From Takakia lepidozioides (Eukaryota; Streptophyta; Takakiopsida; Takakiales; Takakiaceae): a stretch of DNA of 64,000 nt. Location: contig CM060732.1 in assembly GCA_030704615.1 (NCBI GenBank), positions 30,051,053-30,115,052 of the forward strand. The letters run 5' to 3'. Below are positions 58,009 through 64,000 of this stretch, piece after piece; within the stretch, counting starts at the first letter, position 1, and the number at the start of each line of letters is the position of its first letter. The notes below the pieces were generated by a model, which saw only the letters and a program-made list of their open reading frames with translations, had not been told where the DNA came from and ran no database searches. The translations under genes and the position numbers were made by a program.

Positions 58009-59502
58009 ATGGCGGGACCTCTCGCCACTCTGCAGGCCTGCGCTCGCCCTGCTGCATTGCCCACCTCCACTCCCTTCACCGCTGCAGCCTCGCTCTTCCA
58101 ACCCAGTGGCACTTCACTTGGTGTTGCTACCAGCTTCCGACGAGGCTCTCACTTGAGTAATTTGTCTCAGCTGCTGCATCTTTGCTAGTTCTTGGAAGTT
58201 TTAGTTGATTCACTAGTTGTGATCATCCTAGTCTATGTGTCTACAGCACAATGGAAGGCTCTAGTTCCAAATCTTGGGGTGGGTTCGTTTTGAGGGAGCT
58301 GGGGAGGAAGTGAAGTACTGAGGCGGCTATTGATGAGTGATGGGGATTTTACTTTAATTTGGTTGGTGAGGATAACGTTTTGGTACGAGTACCTGGGTTT
58401 TGCCCTAATTCTCTGAGAGATTTTGAGTTTAGGAGGGATACTTTGGGTAAAGATTATCCACATTGGCTTGAGCCTCAGGCGAAGCAGACGTCGTGGTTCA
58501 ATTCAAAGGGAGTTCGTGTGGTGAGCTTGGATTCTGGGCGAATTGTCTAAAATGTGCACGCTCTGCATAGAACTAAGCACCAGATGTATGTTACTTCTCA
58601 GGCACTGGGAAGCATTCTGAATCTGGATATGGAGTTCTATGGGCCAACCAGTTGACAAACTCGCATTCCCTGAGAGCCATTTTCAATTCAGAGACAAACT
58701 CATCGGCAAGTGCGAGTGGCGACGAGAATGACCTTCCTCCTGCTGGTTGCAGTCGAATCAAAGTGGAACTCAAGAAACCATTAGGTATGCCCGTCCTTGT
58801 ACCCACGATCTCACTCCTTAGGAAATAAGACTCTTTAGGAAACTAAGCAAACTGTTTAAATCTGCATAGTACAATTGAAAATCCAAATGTCCAAGATTAT
58901 GTCTCGTTTAATCTGAGCGTGAGAGTTCTAGTCTTGGCAGTCACACTGACTGGTTGGTGAGTTTGATGTTTCAGGCATTGCTTTTGAAGAAGACGAATTA
59001 GGGAGAATGTTTGTGGGTGAGGTGATTGAGGGTGGAAATGCAGATAAGTCGGGGTTGGTGGACGCTGGTGACCAGCTCATTGCCACAAGTGCTATAGTTT
59101 ATGGATCGGAGGAGGAGTACCAAGGTGTGATGGTCAGAAAGGGTATGCAGAAGATCCGACTCAATGTACGAGGGGAGAGATTTGAGACGGTCTGTCCTCA
59201 TTCGACATTACCTGCACAGCTTTTATGATACTTTTTCTTTGCTCTTTTTATACAAGACTTCTGGATATCATTGGAGACTTCTTATGCGCTCCAGACTTCT
59301 CACATGTGCTTGAATTATGGCGAATTAAACCTGTTGATGAATTTGTTGAGTACAGGTCATTGCAGCTATTGGTACCCATCCGTATTATATTAAGGTGCAA
59401 TTCTTACCTCACTATCTTCTCATGGAGTTTATGGAATTGATGAAAGGTTGGGATGTGAGTGTCTGGTGTCCGTTCTTTTCACTTCCTCGGTTCGGCTACT
59501 GA
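58009..59502 (+). CDS. Chloroplast-type PDZ domain protein, 4 exons
   Basis: Exons 58009-58156, 58602-58784, 58975-59189 and 59356-59502 sum to 693 nt (230 aa) with agreeing phases. The N-terminus (MAGPLATLQACARPAALPTS and following Ala/Ser/Thr/Arg sequence) has no acidic residue for ~45 positions, as in a plastid transit peptide. A PDZ domain follows: RIKVELKKPLGIAFEED (carboxylate-binding loop PLGI), GRMFVGEVIEGGNADKSGLV, DAGDQLIATSAIVYGSEEEY, VMVRKGMQKIRLNVRGERF and, across the last intron, VIAAIGTHPYYIKVQF. Family knowledge: plant plastid proteins with a single PDZ and the DAGDQL...RLNxRGExFxTV signature are thylakoid- or stroma-associated assembly factors. The exact orthologue is not settled. 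The C-terminal tail after KVQF may be replaced by an unseen last exon. Confidence 0.8.
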
Positions 59503-59883
59503 TCAGTTTCTGGTTACAACACTTGCAACTTCACTTGTCTCATTGTTTCTGTTCCCGTTCCGGTAATGTGGCTCTGAGATTGAAGGTTGCTGTAATGTGA
59601 AGGTTGAAATGGAGTTCCAAAAATGCAAACCTGTGCCGCAAGGTTCTCTAAATGGATCCACAAGAAACTGATTTATGGAGGTAGGAAGCTCTTACCATTT
59701 GTGAGCCAATAGGATGTCCCTCACAGAACCATAATTTTGAGTATTGTACCTGAGAACAGGATGTACGATTTACACAATTCTTTCTAGACTTGGACCTTGT
59801 TCCAGAAATTGAAATAGCTTCGCAGTTCTCTCCATCTCATTAAGATTGAAATGACTGATTTCCTCATTTGACTGATTATTACT

Positions 59884-61396
59884 TAGAGGGAGAAAATCTA
59901 AAACCCTGAGTTACACCATAAGGCACACAGACTGTAGTCACTGAAAAAGCAAACATTGCTACTCAAGGAAGAGTACTTATCAAACTGACAAGGCCTGAGG
60001 GCCTGTGGAGAGAACCTGCGTGTGAAGGCTTCCAGAGTGCACTGTGAAGCCAATCTTGTGTAGAAGCACGTATTAGCGGAAGTGGAGGCTGGATGCTTTG
60101 GAGGATTGCTTGACGTGTTTCCAATCAATATCCCTGTGAAATTCCGGCGAGGCGGTGAATGGTACCACGGAGGTCTCTCCAGCTGTTGGGGGGTTGCTTA
60201 GTGGCATTTGATCCTGTTCTGCCTTTGTTGAGGGTGCCTGTTCCTGCTGGCAAGGGTGATGACCCCTCGAAAGGGGCGTATGTGCTTGCCTTCAAACATG
60301 AGGAGAGCTGGCATCGTGCTTGGCACAAGTGTGAAGAAAAAGTTGTCGGACAGTGTGAGGTATACCTCTATAGTCTCCTTCTACCCTCTCATGAGGCTCT
60401 GGAGAAACCATGTATAGGATCTGTTGCCTCCCAACAATGGCAAGCCCTCTTTTGAATCCCAATTTCTCTCATCTTGCAACAACAGCCACATTTGTCACAT
60501 CTGTTTCCAGCCAGAGGGTAGAGCAGCAGGGTTGGAATCTTTCCAAACTCTTTGATGAGAAAGCTGGTACACATATTAGGAAGTTTAGGGAACGGACATC
60601 CACACAAGGTGGGGATAATATTGTTTAGTTTCCTATGCTGTTCCATTGTTCATGCTCTTTAGTGTACAGGCACCATATGCTGGTCTTCATAGCCCCCATG
60701 CTGTATGATGTTTCATGGCAGGCCGGAGCAAGGATGGGTTGCTCAATCAGTGCAGCCAATGCATGTCAGCCACCCTGGTGGAAGGCATATTTTCCTTTCT
60801 TAAAGTCAAGGATGGATGAAGGCTCAGATAGGGAAGCTTGTGAGAAGAGAGATGATGGTGTGCCTGGCAGCGTCGAAGGAGCAAGGCCAGGCACAAAATA
60901 TGCTCAGGACACTTGTGAACCTGTATTTGCGGACATGAGAATTGCTGCACCTGGACAATCAAGTGACCCTTGGTTTACAGGTAAGCAATTGCAGCGACGG
61001 AGAATCACCAGACATGATAAGAAGTTGATCACCAAAGCTGCCGAGAAAAGACCAATTGCAAAGCAGGCTGAGCAAGCACAGTCAAGCATGTGTGGTACCA
61101 TATCTAGGGGTAAAAAAGGTGTGACAAATTTTCATGGGAGAAAGTTGATGGGGGAGGGCGGTCGAAGGCTGTGGGAACTGCCAGTATGCAGCAATGAAGA
61201 TACACACAAGGTGGTGAACATGACACCAGAGCCTGCTGCTATTGAGGGCTGGGTAGGGGGTCTGATTCGGCCTAAATTTGACTATAAAAACTTGCACTTG
61301 GGTACTTCTGATCACCCAGAGCCTGTCATGGAACCAAGAAATGCATTTTGGCATGATCTTCGGTGCTTCTTTAGAGAGAAATTCAAATTGTAAATG
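59884..61396 (+). repeat. Direct duplication, copy B (unidentified gene, better preserved 3' half)
   Basis: Copy B matches 46272-48100 in the same orientation, 13.6 kb away. It lacks the 624 bp middle of copy A but keeps the exon-like blocks LPLLRVPVPAGKGDDPSKGA (60209-60268) and RVEQQGWNLSKLFDEKAGTH. It has an open frame from about 60719 to 61393: AGARMGCSISAANACQPPWW, KAYFPFLKSRMDEGSDREAC, CEPVFADMRIAAPGQSSDPW, then a Lys/Arg-rich stretch (RRRITRHDKKLITKAAEKRP) absent from copy A, and RNAFWHDLRCFFREKFKL at the end. The protein is not recognised. The ATG at 60635 lies before the likely acceptor (TTTCATGGCAG), so the real gene was probably spliced. Confidence 0.6.
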
Positions 61397-61538
61397 TGTT
61401 TGTGAGTGAGAGAGAGAGACCCGCCATCACCCCTACTAGTCCCAATGTGTGTAATTTCCCATTCCCTTCACCAGAAACTGATATTGATTAAGTAGTTCTT
61501 AAGTGGAAGACCTTCCCATAGTAATATGAGATTGTAGC

Positions 61539-62484
61539 TCAAAACCGGTTCGATTTCTCGTAGTCATGGAAACCTCGCAAGTAATTCTCCATTTCCTCAC
61601 GGGTGTTATCCCATTGAAGTGCCCCAATGACCTCATCAGGAGTGAGCCTTGTTTCCTGCTCCGATCAACATGTACCATCAGAAAACTACAGATAAAGCAT
61701 GTCACATAATGTTAAGAAATCACTAGGTGCAGCACTATTATCAGCACAAGAACATCACCCCATGAAACCCAACCTAAATTGGAGTACTTGAAGGAACTGA
61801 ATTCTGAGGGTCTCTGGTTTGCTAGGTACAGCCCAGCAAAGAAAAGGTTGCCCTCAGACTTTGTCAGCTGCCCTGACAGGAATGATGCGGAAAGTGGTGC
61901 CGTCATCGCGCACAATCAAAGTCTCTTGAGAGCGGTCCCTATACTTGCCTGTTTTCACCTCCACCTGTAATTGGACCAACTTGGGCTGTCATGCTTCCCC
62001 TCTTCAGGATGTGTATGTTAAATTAAACCATAGTTTCAAAAACATAGACTTCACAATGCATTCCTTCCAAATATCTGTCCTGTGCAAAGGTCTACATTTA
62101 CTGCCAGAGGTCCTTAAAAGGAAACACGCGCCAACGGGGATGGTCCAGGCAGGAAAAGAGTTTACTTATTTACCTTTACATCAGCTTTGGTGATTGATTT
62201 GGATTTGCCGTCAATGACATAGATTTCTTCAAAATCTAAGACAAAATCATCATCATCCATTCGCAAGTTCCGCAAGTGCTTCATCAAAAAAATCTGTCAA
62301 CCGTCACGCCCCTGTAAGAGATCTGTACCTCCAACTGATTAGCAAAAGAAAGAGAGAACAGCAAGGACAATGTGATACAAAGTGATGACATAGCTGGAAA
62401 TACCTTCATGGTTTGCATTTCAGACTTGTAGAGAGGGAAGAGAGAGGGGAACGTGGTTCGTGTGGTCGAAGTTCCTTCCTGCAT
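61539..62484 (-). CDS. Small four-exon protein of unknown function, 140 aa
   Basis: Minus-strand exons 62484-62404 (MQEGTSTTRTTFPSLFPLYK, SEMQTMK), 62293-62174 (IFLMKHLRNLRMDDDDFVLD, FEEIYVIDGKSKSITKADVK), 61964-61860 (VEVKTGKYRDRSQETLIVRD, DGTTFRIIPVRAADK) and 61655-61539 (ETRLTPDEVIGALQWDNTRE, EMENYLRGFHDYEKSNRF). All phases are 0 and the sum is 423 nt. Donors are GTATTT, GTAAAT and GTCTGA; acceptors end in CAG. The protein has an acidic patch, a beta-rich middle and a helical C-terminus. The compactness and clean phases argue for a functional gene. The length and style would suit a plastid or nuclear accessory protein, but I cannot name a family. The true start may lie further upstream. 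Confidence 0.6.
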
Positions 62485-62489
62485 AGAGC

Positions 62490-64000
62490 ACCCTTATTTC
62501 TCTCCTTCTGGGCACTCAAATTGTACATTGTCATTCTCATTTGGAGAGCGTCTACCTGAAGTTAATCTCAATCTCTTCATGTCTGTGTGTCTCCATGCAA
62601 GCGTGTGCCTGTCTTTGCTCCCTCTACTAAGTTTCTCAATATCTTTGTTCCGTTCCAGCTCATCACACTCTAAAGCTTTGCTGCATTCGATTGTGAGGAT
62701 TCATGCATGACTGATCCTGGATGTGTATCATGTCCATGATTTTGCAGTACTAGATGGATTCCATTTGCAGGAGGCATATTCGCATCTCACTAAGGAGCCC
62801 ATGCATGTGCGTTTACTACAGTGAAATTTTGGAACTTATCCTGACAACTTGTCCATGCATATATTGCATGAAATGGACCTTGTTAGAATAGTATCTTGAT
62901 TGGGTTTTGACAAACTTCAAGTGGGAGGCAACAATGTGATTGTAAGAGATCTTTCTCTGAAGTTGGCAACCACAGCAATAGTGAAACTAACGACAAACTC
63001 CTAGGAGGTGCCAAGAAGGCTCATTCCATAATAGGAATCCTCTATGAGTTACAGGGGACATGAAGGAAATATGTGCAGGTGCATACAAAATGACCACTCA
63101 TAATGTACAGTCTGATTTCATGTTGTCCAGTGTACTTGACCATCATCATCATGGCCAGAGAGTTGAAGGAAATGTTAGTGCGCAGGCCCAACTGCTGAAA
63201 GGATGAACAAATTTGGCCACTTGCCGCACACCTTACTCCACACCTTACACCCTAGCTATGGTGATGATAGTGGTGTAAATGCTGGCCAGACCAGAGTGTT
63301 GATTGTTATTTGTTGGCCGTGCCCATGCAAGTGCATACACCCATGTTTGTAGGATCCAATGAGGTGTTACGTGTATAGATGGATTTTGTTGGCTCCTCTT
63401 TAGAAGCATCGGTGTCAAAAATGGCTAAGCCCCTGTCATGCCTTCCCCAGGCGTTACTTCCTCTCCTTTGCTTCCTCATTTGCTTCTCAAAGTAATACCT
63501 CCCTCACATAACATCTCTCATATTGAACAGTTTATGAAAAATAAATGGATGAATTTTCAGGTTTATTATGGATGAAAATAGGTTTCATTGAGGAGCCATA
63601 CACGGCTAGCCACTTGTTTCTGGATGGATGGACAGTCTTGAAGGACCAGCATCCTTTGTCTAGGGTTACAGAAAGATGGAGGTGGCTAGCAAATTTGCGG
63701 TGGTGCTCTTGGTCAGAAAGAAGATAAAGAAAGAGAGGAACCATTCCCAGGGAAAAGTTTTTTTATTTTTTATTTTTAAAGAAAGGGGATGGAAGCCCTG
63801 AAATTTTATAGCAGCGGGACAAAGGCCCAAGGAGTACATAGTACATAGAGGAAAAAATAACCTCAACATTGGGTGCCATAGAGGCTGAACTTCATATATT
63901 TGCAGGTTGAATGGTATGTTGGTTTTCTCGATGACAATTTACATCTGGAATTTCCTGAGTTGTCCATTAAACGGCCTAAGTGACATGTGCAAGGTCCATT
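62490..64000. other. No gene seen; partial SINE core near the end
   Basis: Only short motif-free ORFs. AGAGGAAAAAATAACCTC at 63847-63864, followed by GGGTGCCATAGAGGCTG, matches the core of the SINEs at 34.8 and 54.3 kb. Confidence 0.4.

Noticed and set aside
60977-61229. Treating the 253 bp absent from copy A as a spliced intron (copy A as a retrocopy)
   Set aside because: The missing segment starts ACAGGTAAG and ends ACACCAG. Excision at GT-AG would leave ACAG, which copy A does not have, and copy B is open through it. A deletion fits better.

Overview
The window is nuclear DNA from a green-lineage (streptophyte) eukaryote. Real genes are cut by many GT-AG introns, intergenic DNA is long and repeat-rich, and the recognisable host proteins are plant-type: a chloroplast-type PDZ protein, an NDR1/HIN1-like LEA_2 protein, a plant-type EGF-like secreted protein and a plant Pkr1-like membrane protein. 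The density of MULE/SWIM transposase debris and of a CAGTCTGCTGG / CAGCAGACT word, as I remember it, fits a charophyte alga such as Chara. That assignment is recall, not a search result. No bacterial operon, phage or CRISPR structure is present.

Left part (1-21.9 kb) is almost entirely mobile or repeat-derived. It holds a decayed MULE transposase (1-2122), a Ty3/gypsy remnant whose protease segment is inverted (2560-4372), several unidentified ORFs, and an intron-containing gene or transposon with an integrase-core-like domain (8789-9929). That last gene lies between two inverted ~600 bp copies of one repeat (6420-7040 and 13511-14110). From 14.3 to 20.9 kb a zinc-finger/Gln-Thr-repeat gene family sits in its own flanking repeats. 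Its exons carry CAGCAGACT on the sense strand, while its first intron and flanks carry the reverse complement. Its frame is broken almost only at stops explainable by C-to-T change.

Middle part (22-46.2 kb) is host-gene territory. TRM1 (tRNA m2,2G26 dimethyltransferase) can be assembled as 12 exons with consistent phases over 22064-30702. One intron holds a 299 bp fragment of 18S rRNA, and a decayed duplicate of the last exon sits just before that exon. Then come the LEA_2 gene (minus), the EGF-like gene, a lone exon resembling COP9 signalosome subunit 5, and a minus-strand Pkr1-like gene. Introns and spacers carry a small dispersed element beside CT/GA microsatellites and tRNA-derived SINE copies.

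Right part (46.3-64 kb) holds a ~1.5-1.8 kb direct duplication (46272-48100 and 59884-61396), an unidentified minus-strand gene (about 49.4-51.3 kb), a decayed LINE-type element with an N-terminal zinc finger (51.35-53.79 kb), fragments of an unidentified repeated gene family, a chloroplast-type PDZ gene in four exons (58009-59502) and a compact four-exon minus-strand gene of unknown function (61539-62484). All exon joins were made by eye. For each numbered gene model the summed exon lengths divide by three and the phases agree.
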